Positions 1 to 9,707 are shown, counted from the stretch's first letter. The stretch: 64,000 bases of DNA from Halobacillus shinanisalinarum (GCF_022919835.1 NZ_CP095074.1:2752001-2816000); one strand, 5' to 3'. Notes: generated by a model from the sequence alone, not told the origin. Numbers and translations are program-made.

Positions 1-1
1 T

Positions 2-634
2 GAATATCAAGTTAATTATAAGAGGGTTCCATATATGGAGGAGGTATATAACAGCGAAGAATATAAACTTCTTACAAATGATGTACTGCACGTAGAGCCG
101 TCAGAAGTTGATCGAATGACTCTAGATTCTCCTACCCCTCAAGTCCGTCCTGTAATGATAAATGATCCTGAAATAATAAAGAAAGCTTTCAAGCTTATGG
201 AGAAGGATATATTAAGTCAAACGTATCTGAATATGATGGAACCACGTGGACTTGCAGCAAGCTTTAACGTTGAGGTTGGATATGAATATTATCATACTGA
301 GCTACCGTTAAGCTATACCCATTTTAATCAATGGCTAAAAGATGAAGGGTTATACGACAGAGTGTTTGTACAGGCAAAAGACGTGCACAAAATAGAAATT
401 CTTAAAAAGAATCAAGGGATCAATCCTGAGGAAGATCTGTATCAAACACTTATTCGCGAAAAAGGCTTTGAAATAACGGATAAGAAAAAGATTGCCGAGA
501 CCATTTCGACTGCTAGCGAGTCTTCAGGAGGAACCTATCTAGTTGGTTTTTATTTCGCTGACGAAGAAATTTCAAGAGTCACCACATTGGAAGCAAGTAA
601 GGCCCCAAATTGGATGACAAACCATTTTAAATAA
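2..634 (+). CDS. C-terminal part of an unrecognised protein (cut by window edge)
   Basis: The reading frame is open from base 2, so the gene almost certainly starts before the window. The first in-window ATG (35) has no well-placed ribosome binding site. The visible ~210 residues are soluble, acidic and lack membrane segments. The style (SEVDRM, DPEIIKKAFKLMEKD, a long alpha/beta stretch) recalls the extracytoplasmic C-terminal domain of DUF6449-type ABC permeases, but this is recollection without any search. It ends 24 bases before the ECF sigma factor start, so the two are probably cotranscribed. Confidence 0.6.
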   Translation, partial: EYQVNYKRVPYMEEVYNSEEYKLLTNDVLHVEPSEVDRMTLDSPTPQVRPVMINDPEIIKKAFKLMEKDILSQTYLNMMEPRGLAASFNVEVGYEYYHTELPLSYTHFNQWLKDEGLYDRVFVQAKDVHKIEILKKNQGINPEEDLYQTLIREKGFEITDKKKIAETISTASESSGGTYLVGFYFADEEISRVTTLEASKAPNWMTNHFK

Positions 635-658
635 ATGATCAAGGAGAGGAACAAAAAG

Positions 659-1177
659 ATGAACGAAGGCTTTGAGGAAATCTATCAATTTTATTACCAC
701 AGGGTCTATCATGCAGCCTTTAGAGTAACAAAAGACCATAAACATGCGGAGGATATTCTTCAAGAAACGTTTATAAAAGCTTATCAAAAAATAGATCAAA
801 TCGAGAAAATTGATAAAATAGGCGCTTGGCTTTCAACGACAGCAACAAGGGCCTCGATAGACTTTTTACGTAGAGAAAAGAAAGTTGTCGTTGCGGAAGT
901 CGAGGAACTTCTTTTACAGAGGTGTGAAACTCGTTCCATTGTGGAGGAGCATTGTGAAGAAAGAGAAATGGAGGAAGTGGTCCGGCTAGAAGTTGGGACC
1001 CTGTCTTCGAAGCTGCGTAAAGTGTTTCACTTGAAGTATTATGGGCATTTGAAGGAGGCTGAGATTGCTGAGAAGCTGGAGTTATCTCCGTCTGCCGTAA
1101 AATCTCGGCTTTATCGGGCAAAGATCTGTATGAAAAAGCAGATGGCAGGCTTGATAGAACAAAATCAAACGGCATGA
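659..1177 (+). CDS. ECF-type RNA polymerase sigma factor
   Basis: A 172-residue sigma-70 family protein of ECF size. The sigma-2 region lies at about residues 5-75 (AEDILQETFIKAYQK and the following tryptophan-containing segment). The sigma-4 helix-turn-helix lies at about 115-165 (AEIAEKLELSPSAVKSRLYRA). I chose the ATG at 659 because AAGGAGAGG sits 8 bases upstream; an upstream ATG at 635 has no such site. No anti-sigma factor gene follows: a hairpin terminator comes immediately after the stop. The partial upstream protein could be a partner, but nothing shows that. Regulon and signal are unknown. Confidence 0.9.
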   Translation: MNEGFEEIYQFYYHRVYHAAFRVTKDHKHAEDILQETFIKAYQKIDQIEKIDKIGAWLSTTATRASIDFLRREKKVVVAEVEELLLQRCETRSIVEEHCEEREMEEVVRLEVGTLSSKLRKVFHLKYYGHLKEAEIAEKLELSPSAVKSRLYRAKICMKKQMAGLIEQNQTA

Positions 1178-1178
1178 A

Positions 1179-1203
1179 AAAACCCGCGGAGGGCGGGTTT
1201 TTA
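1179..1203. terminator. Bidirectional terminator between convergent genes
   Basis: AAAACCCGC and GCGGGTTTT pair around a short GGAGG loop, with A- and T-tracts on the two sides. It sits directly after the sigma factor stop and overlaps the stop of the convergent lipoprotein gene, so it can serve both strands. Confidence 0.85.
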
Positions 1204-1728
1204 AATAGCTGGGGTAGGGGTAGGTTCAGCGTATCCCTCTTTATAGCTCTCATCAATTTGCTCACGAATTTCCTTCACGGACTTGCCGTTCTGATATTCA
1301 ACCATGGCTTCGGCAGCAATTTTTAGGCAGACCCCACATTTCGTGCCATGGTCATCCCAAACAATGGCCCCGCTTTCTTTATTTTCATGAATAAAGCAGT
1401 CGTAATTATTTTTATGTCCAACGGAGTCGCCGCAGCCACAATAGCATGGGATTTGTTCTAACAAATCTTTATGCTGGGAGGCGGATGTATAAATAAGCTG
1501 CATATCCTCCGACTTATTTTGTAAAAAATCGGGCATAACCTCATAGCTGGGTGTTTCTACGCGTTTATCACCATGTACTATGTGGTTTTCTGAATGTTGT
1601 GTTGACTGAGGTTGAGTCTGAGATTGTGAAGATGAGGGCTGTGCTTCTTCCTCTGAATGATTGCTCGAGCAACCGGCCATTAGGCTGCCGAGTACAAAGG
1701 TTGTAAGGATCAATAGCTTAATTTTCAT
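1201..1728 (-). CDS. PCYCGC-motif lipoprotein
   Basis: A 175-residue exported lipoprotein. The N-terminus MKIKLLILTTFVLGSLMAGC is a type II signal peptide with a lipobox Cys. A Ser/Gln/Glu-rich spacer follows to about residue 55. The conserved domain begins near residue 90 and holds PCYCGCG, HKNNYDCF and KCGVCLKIA, so at least six cysteines could bind metal or form disulfides. This is the PCYCGC (lipo)protein family of Bacillaceae, whose function is not known. The start at 1728 has AAAGGAG 8-9 bases upstream; a TTG at 1746 would overlap that site. Confidence 0.85.
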   Translation of the reverse strand: MKIKLLILTTFVLGSLMAGCSSNHSEEEAQPSSSQSQTQPQSTQHSENHIVHGDKRVETPSYEVMPDFLQNKSEDMQLIYTSASQHKDLLEQIPCYCGCGDSVGHKNNYDCFIHENKESGAIVWDDHGTKCGVCLKIAAEAMVEYQNGKSVKEIREQIDESYKEGYAEPTPTPAI

Positions 1729-1825
1729 TCGTCTATCTCCTTTCAAAGTTGTGCGTCGCTTCCATCTTAGTCGTTATAAAGGCAGAGGACAAGTGTATAG
1801 AGAAAAGTTCGGTATTTAGACATAC

Positions 1826-1854
1826 AAAAGAGACAGGCCCAATGCCTGTCTCCA
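1826..1854 (-). terminator. Terminator after the TPP-enzyme gene
   Basis: GAGACAGGC and GCCTGTCTC form a 9-bp stem with a 5-base loop. Read on the minus strand it ends in a T-rich run. It lies about 40 bases beyond the stop of the acetolactate-synthase-like gene. Confidence 0.75.
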
Positions 1855-1895
1855 GTTTATTTTTTAAATCTTAGAGGAATTGTTTTTACAAAAAT

Positions 1896-3529
1896 TTATT
1901 TCCCAAATGAGGACAGGAATTTGACTCGATCGCCCATCGGCGGGACACGGTCATCAACTAAAGCCACCTCTAAAATAGCTGGTCCCTTGGCATTTAATAG
2001 ATTCCCAATAGATTCTCCATCAAGGTCGCTCATTCCATCAATCCGCATACTAGGGATACCTAGCGTCCTTGCCATTGCAGCGATATCAACAGGTTGCTGG
2101 GCAAACCGTTCATGAGCCCGTTTATACTGAAGGGAATGGCCATGATGCACCATTCCAAGGCGTGCGTTGTTCATAATCACAAATAAAACAGGGATGTTGT
2201 ACTCTTTGGCTGTTAATAGCTCCATCCCATGCATAAAGAAGCAGCCGTCCCCTGTAATACTGACAGTCGGACGCTCCGGCTCAGCTAATTTTGCGCCAAT
2301 CGCACTGCCAATCCCGTCCCCATTGCACCAAAATGGACATTTATATCAAAGGAGTCCTGTTCAAGCACGTTCATATGATGGATCACATATGACATGAACT
2401 CGCCAATATCGATCGTGTAACGTGTTGTGGCAGGCAGTTCCTTCTGAAGGGTAAGCAGCAGATTTTTCGTACTGTACTCTCCATTGATTTCCTCCACTTG
2501 GCGGGGCTGATGATGATACGTTTTTCTATCATATCCCATTCGCTTCAAGCCATTGTTAAGCTCCGACACACACATAGAGACATCACCTATGATAGGTAAA
2601 TCAACCGGATATTTACGGCCGAATACTTCCTTGTCAAAATCAACTTGAATGGTGAATTTATCCTTGGTGATATTCGGATTCCAGTTGTTTGTCGCAGTCT
2701 CACCAAGGCTCGAACCGAGCACGAGTACTGCTTGTTTGCCACCTTCGTTGACCAGTTCAGTTGCCGACTCATGCCCCGCAAAACCAAACACTCCTTTAAC
2801 TAGGGGGTGGTCATCCGTGAATAGTCCCTTTGCCTGAGGGGAAGTGATGATTGGCCAATTCAAACGTTCAGCGAGTTCTAAAACATCAGCTACAGATCTG
2901 CGTACTCCTTGCCCTGCAAAAATGTAGCCATGGTCCATTGAGGACAGTTGTTGAACAGCCTCTTCAATCTGACGAAAATTGGGAATGAGCGACGTGCGCA
3001 CAGGGAAAGCTGGCAGCGAAGGGTCAGGAATATCCTCCAGCTGAATATCGATCGGCAGGGCCACATGAACAGGGCCAGGTACACCAGATAGTGCAATTTC
3101 ACAAGCTTTGTGCACCTCTGACAATAAATTCTCTGCCCGATCCACACGTACACTGTATTTCGTTACAGGTTGATAAAGAGGGTCCGCATCAAGCTCCTGG
3201 GAAGCATTCAAGCCGACAGTATTGACAGGGACTGCACCTGTTAAGAAAAGGATAGGCAGGTGCTCGCGCATTGCATTAGCCGCACCCGTCAATAGGTTTG
3301 TTCCACCTGGACCGCTGCTGGCGATACAGACAGCAAGCTCCTGTGAATATTTGGCATAGGCGGCAGCCATATACGAAGCGGCCCCTTCATGCTTGGCTAC
3401 AATAGGGATAATCGCAGGCATGTCATACAGTTCATCAAAAAAAGCATTTACCGAACCAGCCGGGATTCCAAAGACATAAGATACATTACCTGAGTGCAAA
3501 TAATTCAATACACTTCGAATAGCTTTCAT
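1896..3529 (-). pseudogene. Acetolactate-synthase-like TPP enzyme, one frameshift
   Basis: Two frames together give about 544 residues of a thiamine-pyrophosphate-dependent enzyme of the acetolactate synthase/oxalyl-CoA decarboxylase superfamily. The N-terminal Pyr domain has the catalytic glutamate in KHEGAASYMA (near residue 46) and SSGPGGTN. A central nucleotide-fold domain follows. The C-terminal PP domain carries the TPP/Mg motif GDGCFFMHGMELLTA and MNNARLGM. The reading frame breaks after HFGAMGTG. Adding one base to the CCC at 2313-2315 restores GTGIGSAIGAKLAEPERPTV and joins the halves, so a single G (sense strand) is missing. Every catalytic motif survives, so this may be a sequencing undercall. 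The gene starts 12 bases after the GGDEF-EAL gene on the same strand. The substrate is not determinable. Confidence 0.8.
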
Positions 3530-3541
3530 TAATTTGCATCC

Positions 3542-6342
3542 TCACTTTAATTTAGTGGATTTATGGTAAAACGTTTGAATAAAATCATCGGCTGGGATCG
3601 GTTGGCTAAAGTAGAAACCCTGGATCATATAGCAGCCATGTTGTTGAAGGAAGTCGATTTGCTCTCGTGTTTCTACGCCTTCAGCGATCACTTTTATTTG
3701 CAAGCTGCTTGCTAAGGTAATAATAGTGTTCGTGATGGCCGCATTGTTTTCATTCGTGGAAATATCATCAATGAAAGACTTGTCAATTTTCAGTGTGTCC
3801 ACAGGGAAGTCTTTCAAATAACCCAAGGATGAAAAGCCTGTTCCAAAATCATCAATAGATATCTTTATGCCTAAAGCTTTTAACTGATGAATGGTAGCTA
3901 AAGTGTTGTTTGTATTATGGATAATCAAATTCTCTGTAAGCTCAAGCTCCAGGCATTGGGGAGGGAGCTCAGTTTCTTTAAGTATTTGCTGTACACTTTG
4001 AACGAGTTCATCTTGATTAAATTGCTGTGGGGATAAGTTGACTGAAACGGTCATTGGCGTGTACCCTTGGTCATGCCAGCTTTTCGTTTGTTCACACGCC
4101 CTTTTAAGTACCCATTCACCTATATCTATAATGAGGCCTGTTTCTTCGGCTAATGGGATGAATTCATTTGGGAAAACAATACCTTTGTTGGGACGCTGCC
4201 AGCGGATTAATGCTTCTACTCCTACAATTTCACTCGTATTTGTATTGACCTTTGGCTGATAATGTAACAAAAATTCATTGTTCGTGAGCGCCTTATACAA
4301 ATCATTTTCCAGTTCAATACTTTCCAGAGAACGGTCTTCAATATCAGGGGTGTAAATCTGGAAACGGTCCCCGAGAGTGCCTTAGCTTTGTACATAGCTA
4401 CATCTGCGTGTTTGATTAGCTGCTCGGAATTGATCCCATTCTGTGGAAAAAGACTGACACCAATACTTGTTTTAATAGTAATCTCCTGTCCGTTTATATA
4501 GAAAGGTTTAGAAAAGGCTTTCAAAATTGCAAAAGCCCAATCCTTAGCATCCCTTCCTGAAGACACTTTTGGCAGTAATATGATGAATTCATCACCGCCC
4601 TGGCGGGAAACAGTGTTTTCTTTAGAAAGAGTGACTGTGAGCCGTTCAGCTACTTTTCTAAGGACGATGTCCCCAAACGCATGGCCAAAAGTATCGTTAA
4701 TTTTCTTGAAGCGGTCGAGGTCTAAGAATAAGATGCCCAGAGAACTATGGTTAAGCTCAGCAAAAGTTAAGGCTTGACTTAACCTGTCGAGAAATAGGAG
4801 ACGGTTAGGAATGTTCGTAACACTATCGTAATAGGCGTGATACTTAATTTTCTCTTCCATTTGCTTGCGGCTGGTTACATCTTTAAAGGTAATGACGTAT
4901 CCAACCGTTTCTTCATGTTCAATTTGTGGTGTGATGACATATTCAACCGGGAACTTAGAACGGTCCTTTTTGTAGAAGTATTCCTCGTTTCCGCCCTTAT
5001 TGTTTAATTGCTCTTCAAGGAAACAGTTGAAAGGGAATGGATCCTTGATATCAAAAATTTCCTCGCACGATTCCCCGATTAATTCCTGCTGGTCACAAAA
5101 GCCGAGGATTTTTGCTGCAGAAGGATTGCAAAACGTGATGGTACCTTCTAAATCGAGTCCGAAAATGCCTTCCCCAGCGGAATTCAAGATGAGCTCCTTC
5201 ACCCGGCTGATTTGTTTCACTTCTGTAATCATATGTTCAAGTTCACGATTTTTAGTGGTCAGCTCAGATGTTCGTTCCGAGATGATCATTTCCTGTTTTT
5301 CAATATAAAGCAAGTTTGACAATACAGGGGCTGTCGCATCAACAATAGATTCGGCAAGCTGCATGGCAGACCTAGAGTAGACGTGCCCTTTTTCTTTAAG
5401 ATTTACGATCGCCACCATGCCGAGAACTTCCCCCACCGCTACAAACGGAATCACATACAACCCTTTAATGCCGAAGTTTGAGCATAACTCATGGCTCGGT
5501 CTTGGATCGTTAAGAGTGTCAGGGATCAGAATAGATTTCTTTGTTTTAGCAACTTCTTGAAAAACAGGATCCTCATGAATGTCAACACCTACTCGGTAAT
5601 GGGTCTGCTTCCAGTCTTCTTCTGCCCAATCACTATGTTTGCTTAAACTAGCTGGTTGTACATGATGGGAGGCGACAGGATCAAGGAAATGTGCTCCGAT
5701 GTTTGGATTGCTTAATACTTCACCTAAATAGGCAAAACACTTATCCATTACCTCTCTTAACGTAGAACAGTGGGAAAGGTCACGTGTGACATTAAGCAGC
5801 AGCTGTTTTTCCGAAATAAGGTCTTCCTTACGTGTTAAGTTATTCGCATTTCTAACGGCAACAGCTGCCATATTCACATAAGCCTCGATCGATTCAATTT
5901 CAGAGTTTGTTAGATTCATAGGAATTCCATAATCAAATAGGAATACGAGGCCGTACAGCTCTTGTTCATATGACATAGGCAGCACAAGCAGCGATTTAAT
6001 TTGAAAGGCTTGAACATTACGAGGGTCCGGCCTGTCGTCCACCGATGTATCTGGTATATAAATGGCTTCTCTTGTCTCAATCACTTCTTTCGCAAGGTGG
6101 TCCATATCTAAATCTATCACATGCGTTTCCAGGGACATCCCGTTGATCAACTCAGGCTTGCCGACAAAACCTCGATACGTTCCATCATCTTGAGGTAAGT
6201 AGATCCCTACAGAATCACAAGAGACGATTTCTTCAGAGATCGCTGTGACGACGTGTTCAAGGGCATCCCTTAACTCAAGGTTAGTATTGATCAGTTTAGT
6301 AATTTGCGCCAGACGAGAGTACCTAGTTTGTTCATTTGCCAC
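3542..6342 (-). pseudogene. GAF-GAF-PAS-GGDEF-EAL cyclic-di-GMP protein, one frameshift
   Basis: About 934 residues when repaired. Order: GAF (about 10-165), GAF (185-345), coiled coil (350-375), PAS (385-495), GGDEF (505-665), EAL (685-930). The diguanylate cyclase motif reads RQGGDEF and is intact. The phosphodiesterase motifs EALIRW, ELTEN, DDFGTG and AEGVET are intact too, so the protein could make and degrade cyclic di-GMP in response to ligands bound by the sensory domains. No membrane segments. The frame breaks after MYKAKALS; one extra C in the CCCC at 4369-4372 restores GDRFQIYTPDIEDRSLESIE. I prefer the GTG start at 6342, with GGAGG 7 bases away, over the GTG at 6348. It is followed closely by the TPP-enzyme gene, probably one operon. 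Confidence 0.85.
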
Positions 6343-6474
6343 AGTCACCCCTCCAATGACCTAGTAATTTAGGAATGTGATGCGTTCCTTTCTTACATAT
6401 ATTACAATCTTTTCACGAGAAAAATCAGGAAAATTTATGTTTACATGGAATAATATTCGTACAACTTGGTACTA

Positions 6475-7653
6475 TTATAACAGATTAATAATGTATCCTG
6501 CACCAACACCAAGGAGAACGACTGCCCATGCTGGAACTTTATAAAAGTGAAGGCAAACAAATAGGATCGCAGCAAGTCCAAAGTCCTTGCCATCTAGAAT
6601 AGAACTTGTAATTACAGGATCATAAAAAGCAGCTAGCAAAATTCCTACAACACTCGCGTTTACACCCATCAGCAATCCCTGAAAGGCCGGACGTTTTCTA
6701 AGTTCATTTAAGAAGGGCAATGCAGCGATTAGGAATAAGAACGAAGGCAGAAAGATACCAACTGTAGCAACGATCATTCCAGTAAACCCTTCAATCATTG
6801 TTCCTAAGTAACTGGCAAAAGTAAATAATGGACCAGGAACAGCCTGTGCCATCCCGTACCCAGCTAGAAACTCACTAGCCGTAAGCCATCCTGTTGGCAC
6901 AACTTCCCGCTCGATCATCGGTAAGACAACATGGCCTCCACCAAATACAAGCGATCCAACACGGAAAAACGTATCGAAAAGCTTCACGAGAATGTGGTCT
7001 GTAGCATTTGCTATAATCGGCATCAGGGCAAGAAGTCCAAGGAGGATCGTTAAAGAAATAGCACCTGCTTTTTTAGAAAAAGTAACCGGAAAAGGGGTGG
7101 CTTTTGCATCAGCTAATTTGCTGAAAAGCTTTAAACCAATAAGTCCGGATGCAATAATGATTAAAATTTGCATCCATGCGGAAGGGTACAAAAGCATGAC
7201 GGTGGCTGCCGCAATAGCTATTGTTATTCTTGGTGTATCAGGTGTGAGTTTTTTCCCTAAACCAATTAATGCATGCAGAACGACAGCAGCTGCAACGACC
7301 TTCAAACTACTAATGAAGCCAGCGTCTCCAAGATCAAATGTTTGATAGAGCAGTGCAAAGATAGTTAAAACTAGAATGGATGGGAGGGTAAATCCAAGAA
7401 ACGATATAATACCTCCGAGTAGTCCCCCACGCAACATTCCGATTGCAATCCCGACTTGGCTGCTTGCCGGCCCAGGGAGAAATTGACACAAAGCTATGAT
7501 ATCGGCATACGTTTTGTCATCTAGCCATTTCTTCCGATCAATGTACTCGTCTTTAAAATAGGCGAGATGGGCAACTGGCCCGCCGAAGGATGTGAGGCCA
7601 AGCTTTGTTGATGTTAACAATATTTCCAGTAAAGTCCCCTTAGGTTTATTCAT
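6475..7653 (-). CDS. chrA: Chromate transporter, CHR family (long type)
   Basis: 392 residues with two homologous CHR halves in one chain and about 10-12 membrane segments. The first half opens with FGGPVAHLAYFKDEYI and QFLPGPASSQVGIAIG; the second repeats FRVGSLVFGGGHVVLPMIERE and AGYGMAQAVPGPLFTFASYLG. CHR proteins export chromate, and some short forms have other roles. The ATG overlaps the TGA of padR (TGATG), so the two are translationally coupled, and AGGAGG lies upstream. Control by the neighbouring PadR-type repressor is therefore likely. The inducer is inferred, not shown. Confidence 0.9.
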   Translation of the reverse strand: MNKPKGTLLEILLTSTKLGLTSFGGPVAHLAYFKDEYIDRKKWLDDKTYADIIALCQFLPGPASSQVGIAIGMLRGGLLGGIISFLGFTLPSILVLTIFALLYQTFDLGDAGFISSLKVVAAAVVLHALIGLGKKLTPDTPRITIAIAAATVMLLYPSAWMQILIIIASGLIGLKLFSKLADAKATPFPVTFSKKAGAISLTILLGLLALMPIIANATDHILVKLFDTFFRVGSLVFGGGHVVLPMIEREVVPTGWLTASEFLAGYGMAQAVPGPLFTFASYLGTMIEGFTGMIVATVGIFLPSFLFLIAALPFLNELRKRPAFQGLLMGVNASVVGILLAAFYDPVITSSILDGKDFGLAAILFVCLHFYKVPAWAVVLLGVGAGYIINLL

Positions 7654-7970
7654 CAATCATTCCTCCTATGATTTTCATTAAGAACTTCGTGGGCGAGCTC
7701 ACGAACCTGTTGCCTTCCTTCTTCAAGCGTCAAGCGGCCTTTATCTGTAATTTTGTAATACTTCCTCACCTTGCCATTTACCGTCTCCTCGTATTTATGG
7801 AGTAAGCCATTTTTGTGCAATGAGTTTAACGTTGGATAGAGAGTGCCAGGGCTGATTTCATATCCATGTGAAGCGAGCTCTTCCATTAGAAAAACACCAT
7901 AAATCGGCTCAACGTCGGCATGGTAAAGGATATGTATTTTAATAGATCCTAGGAAAAAGTCCCTTAAAAT
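7653..7970 (-). CDS. PadR-family repressor, ATT start or frameshifted start
   Basis: A winged-helix PadR protein (HGYEISPGTLYPTLNSLHKNGLL, then YYKITDKGRLTLEEG). The conserved N-terminus LRDFFLGSIKIHILYHADVE lies upstream of the first ATG of that frame (7886), so the gene must start earlier. In frame, the only candidate near a good AAAGGAGG site is an ATT codon at 7970. The ATG at 7977 is out of frame by one base; deleting one T would give MTILRDFFLG, the usual family start. So this is either a rare ATT start or a one-base insertion. Coupled to chrA and probably autoregulated through the palindromes just upstream. Confidence 0.75.
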   Translation of the reverse strand: MLRDFFLGSIKIHILYHADVEPIYGVFLMEELASHGYEISPGTLYPTLNSLHKNGLLHKYEETVNGKVRKYYKITDKGRLTLEEGRQQVRELAHEVLNENHRRND

Positions 7971-7984
7971 AAGTCATTCCTCCT

Positions 7985-8018
7985 TTGATATCGTCTTGCG
8001 ATATCAATATACGATATT
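7985..8018 (-). promoter_or_regulatory. Probable PadR operator over the padR-chrA promoter
   Basis: A perfect inverted repeat TTGATATCG-N5-CGATATCAA (7985-8007) is followed by a further CGATATTG copy to about 8018. The site abuts the padR ribosome binding site. Position and symmetry fit an autoregulatory repressor operator; binding is inferred. Confidence 0.6.
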
Positions 8019-8126
8019 GAAACAGGAAAGGCAATGCTGTTTTCGGAACATTTACATAAGCTTTACATTTTGTAGAGGTTTGGTTTTTTGGCTAGAAGAG
8101 AGGGAGAAACGAATGGTGATTTCTCA

Positions 8127-8240
8127 ATAGGGAACAAACCCGCCGCGTTAAGGAACAATCATTAAATGTTAGAGGACAATCCGTTGCCTTAAGGAATCGT
8201 CTGACGATAGGGAACAATTCTGTCGCCTTAAGGAACAATC
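8127..8240. repeat. Three-unit degenerate direct repeat, ~40-bp period
   Basis: Units start at 8127, 8169 and 8207. Each has the plan AKRGRACAA, a C/G-rich core with CCG or GTCGCC, then TTAAGGAAYMRTC. Units one and three share TTAAGGAACAATC exactly. The units are about 33 bp, separated by 5-8 bp spacers. They lie in the intergenic stretch between padR and the small gene at 8325. I see no coding potential in them. Confidence 0.7.
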
Positions 8241-8324
8241 ATCTTGGACCAGGGTGTCTACTTCGTGTGTGATCATCCATTTAAGCGTATATCAACAAAG
8301 ATAATGCATAGGAAAGGTGGTCGT

Positions 8325-8522
8325 ATGAACGATATGATCAAAAAGGAGGAACGATTTATTGTTACGGAAGGAGGAGAGCTTATCGGCGGAATTTTCCGTC
8401 GTTCCTTCTGGAGGGAAGGAATTGGTGAGAAACTCGTTAAGGAAGTGCACAGTTCGCCCGTGGTGAAGGACAAACGATTATTCCTCGCTGCTTTTTACGA
8501 AGAGTGTAATGGATCGAAATGA
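8325..8522 (+). CDS. Small hypothetical protein, possible acetyltransferase fragment
   Basis: 65 residues starting MNDMIKKEERFIVTEGGELI, with AAAGGTGG placed about 4 bases before the ATG. The piece REGIGEKLVKEV resembles the acetyl-CoA loop and following helix of GNAT acetyltransferases, and FIVTEGGELIGG resembles a beta hairpin before it, but the protein is less than half the usual GNAT length. It could be a remnant or an unrelated small protein. A longer in-frame ORF begins at 8244 but has no ribosome binding site. Confidence 0.4.
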   Translation: MNDMIKKEERFIVTEGGELIGGIFRRSFWREGIGEKLVKEVHSSPVVKDKRLFLAAFYEECNGSK

Positions 8523-8568
8523 GGGCTATCCGGAAGTATTAGCAAATCATCCGTTGAAAGGTGAAAAA

Positions 8569-8616
8569 AACTCCTAAAGCTATCCGGGCTTTACCCAGTT
8601 AACTTTAGGAGTTTTT
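8569..8616 (-). terminator. Terminator of the siderophore-binding protein gene
   Basis: AAACTCCTAAAG (8569) pairs with CTTTAGGAGTTT (8604-8615) around a 23-base loop. It lies just after the stop of the minus-strand lipoprotein gene and could also end the plus-strand small gene. Confidence 0.75.
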
Positions 8617-8621
8617 GCAGT

Positions 8622-9578
8622 TTATTTCGTAAGCGTTTCAACGATTTTGTCGATTGACATACTGTGAGCAATCACACCATCGATCGTCCAATGGCTCGGT
8701 TCGTTCATGGTATAGACTTGGTTATTTTCGACAGCAGGTGTACTCTGCCACACCGAACTGTTGTCGAGGGTTTCAAAACCGGCTTCGCCTTCTGATCCTA
8801 TTAAGAAAACATGATCAGCGTCGAGCTGGCCTAATTTTTCTAAGGAAATCGGATTCCATTGGGCTTCTGCCTTAGGGAGATTTTTAATAAATTCAGGCTG
8901 TGTCACGCCCATTTCGTTGTACACTGTTTCAGCAACATAACGAGTGTTTTCAAAGACGAAAAATTGATCACCCTTTGCCCAGACAAATGCTACTGATTCA
9001 TCGCCAATGGATGTTTGCAGGCTTGCCTTGGCTTCTTCAACCTTTTTGTCAAAATCAGCCAGAGCTTGCTCGGCTTTATCTTGTTTATTTAAAATTTCTC
9101 CCATTCGAGTAAGTTGCTTTCTCCAGTCTGAGCTTACCTCGTCTTTGTACACGTAGGTCGGAGCGATTTTATTGTAATCTTCGTAGCTTCCGTTTTGCAA
9201 AGAGGAAGGGGAGCTGAAAATAACCAAGTCCGGATTATGCTTAATTACTTGTTCTGGAGGCAGATCCCAGGCAATTTTCGGAACTCCTTCAAGCTGTGGC
9301 TGCAGGTAGTCAATCACGTCATCACCTATTGACCATTGTGCTGCAGGAGTCACCCCGAGGGCCACAAGGGAGTCCTCTAAGTATGGAGCAATGATTTTCT
9401 CAGGGTTGGCTGGTATCGTTACCTCACCTGAGGCATGCTGCAGTGTGCGTTCTTTGTTGTTGTTTTCTGCCTCATTATTTGAATTTGAAGAGCTTTCACC
9501 GTTCTCACTTCCACAAGCGCTTATGATCGTAAGAACGAACAGTAGACTAACTAGTAAACGTATCTTTTTGTTAAACAT
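8622..9578 (-). CDS. Iron-siderophore ABC transporter binding lipoprotein
   Basis: 318 residues. Type II signal peptide with lipobox ISAC (Cys about residue 22), then a Ser/Asn/Glu linker, then a FecB/FhuD-like class III solute-binding fold: GEVTIPANPEKIIAPYLEDSLVALGVTP, NPDLVIFSSPSS, WRKQLTRMGEILNK and the closing HSMSIDKIVETLTK. It delivers ferric siderophore to a FecCD permease. It is divergent from two such permease genes across a 187-bp gap holding two Fur-like boxes, so iron repression is expected. The siderophore type cannot be read from the sequence. Confidence 0.92.
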   Translation of the reverse strand: MFNKKIRLLVSLLFVLTIISACGSENGESSSNSNNEAENNNKERTLQHASGEVTIPANPEKIIAPYLEDSLVALGVTPAAQWSIGDDVIDYLQPQLEGVPKIAWDLPPEQVIKHNPDLVIFSSPSSLQNGSYEDYNKIAPTYVYKDEVSSDWRKQLTRMGEILNKQDKAEQALADFDKKVEEAKASLQTSIGDESVAFVWAKGDQFFVFENTRYVAETVYNEMGVTQPEFIKNLPKAEAQWNPISLEKLGQLDADHVFLIGSEGEAGFETLDNSSVWQSTPAVENNQVYTMNEPSHWTIDGVIAHSMSIDKIVETLTK

Positions 9579-9616
9579 GACTTTCCTCCTGTGATCTTCA
9601 TTTTATCTACGATAAT

Positions 9617-9631
9617 GATAATCATTTTCAC
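9617..9631. promoter_or_regulatory. Fur box 1 (siderophore locus)
   Basis: TGATAATCATTTTCA matches the Bacillus 7-1-7 Fur consensus TGATAATnATTATCA at 13 of 14 positions. It lies 39 bases upstream of the binding-protein start. Confidence 0.85.
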
Positions 9632-9707
9632 TTAATCAGTCAATTATTAGTTTAGTATTTGGAGAAAATCTTGAATTATGAGAAAGAGAATTATATACTT
9701 GTTTAAG

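Noticed and set aside
771..1265. Minus-strand 164-codon ORF
   Set aside because: Lies antisense across the sigma factor and terminator; composition is that of a shadow frame.
1896..3529. Two separate genes split from a TPP enzyme
   Set aside because: The second piece lacks a ribosome binding site and the join by one base restores the family sequence.
8127..8240. CRISPR-like array
   Set aside because: Only three degenerate units, spacers of 5-8 bases and no cas genes.
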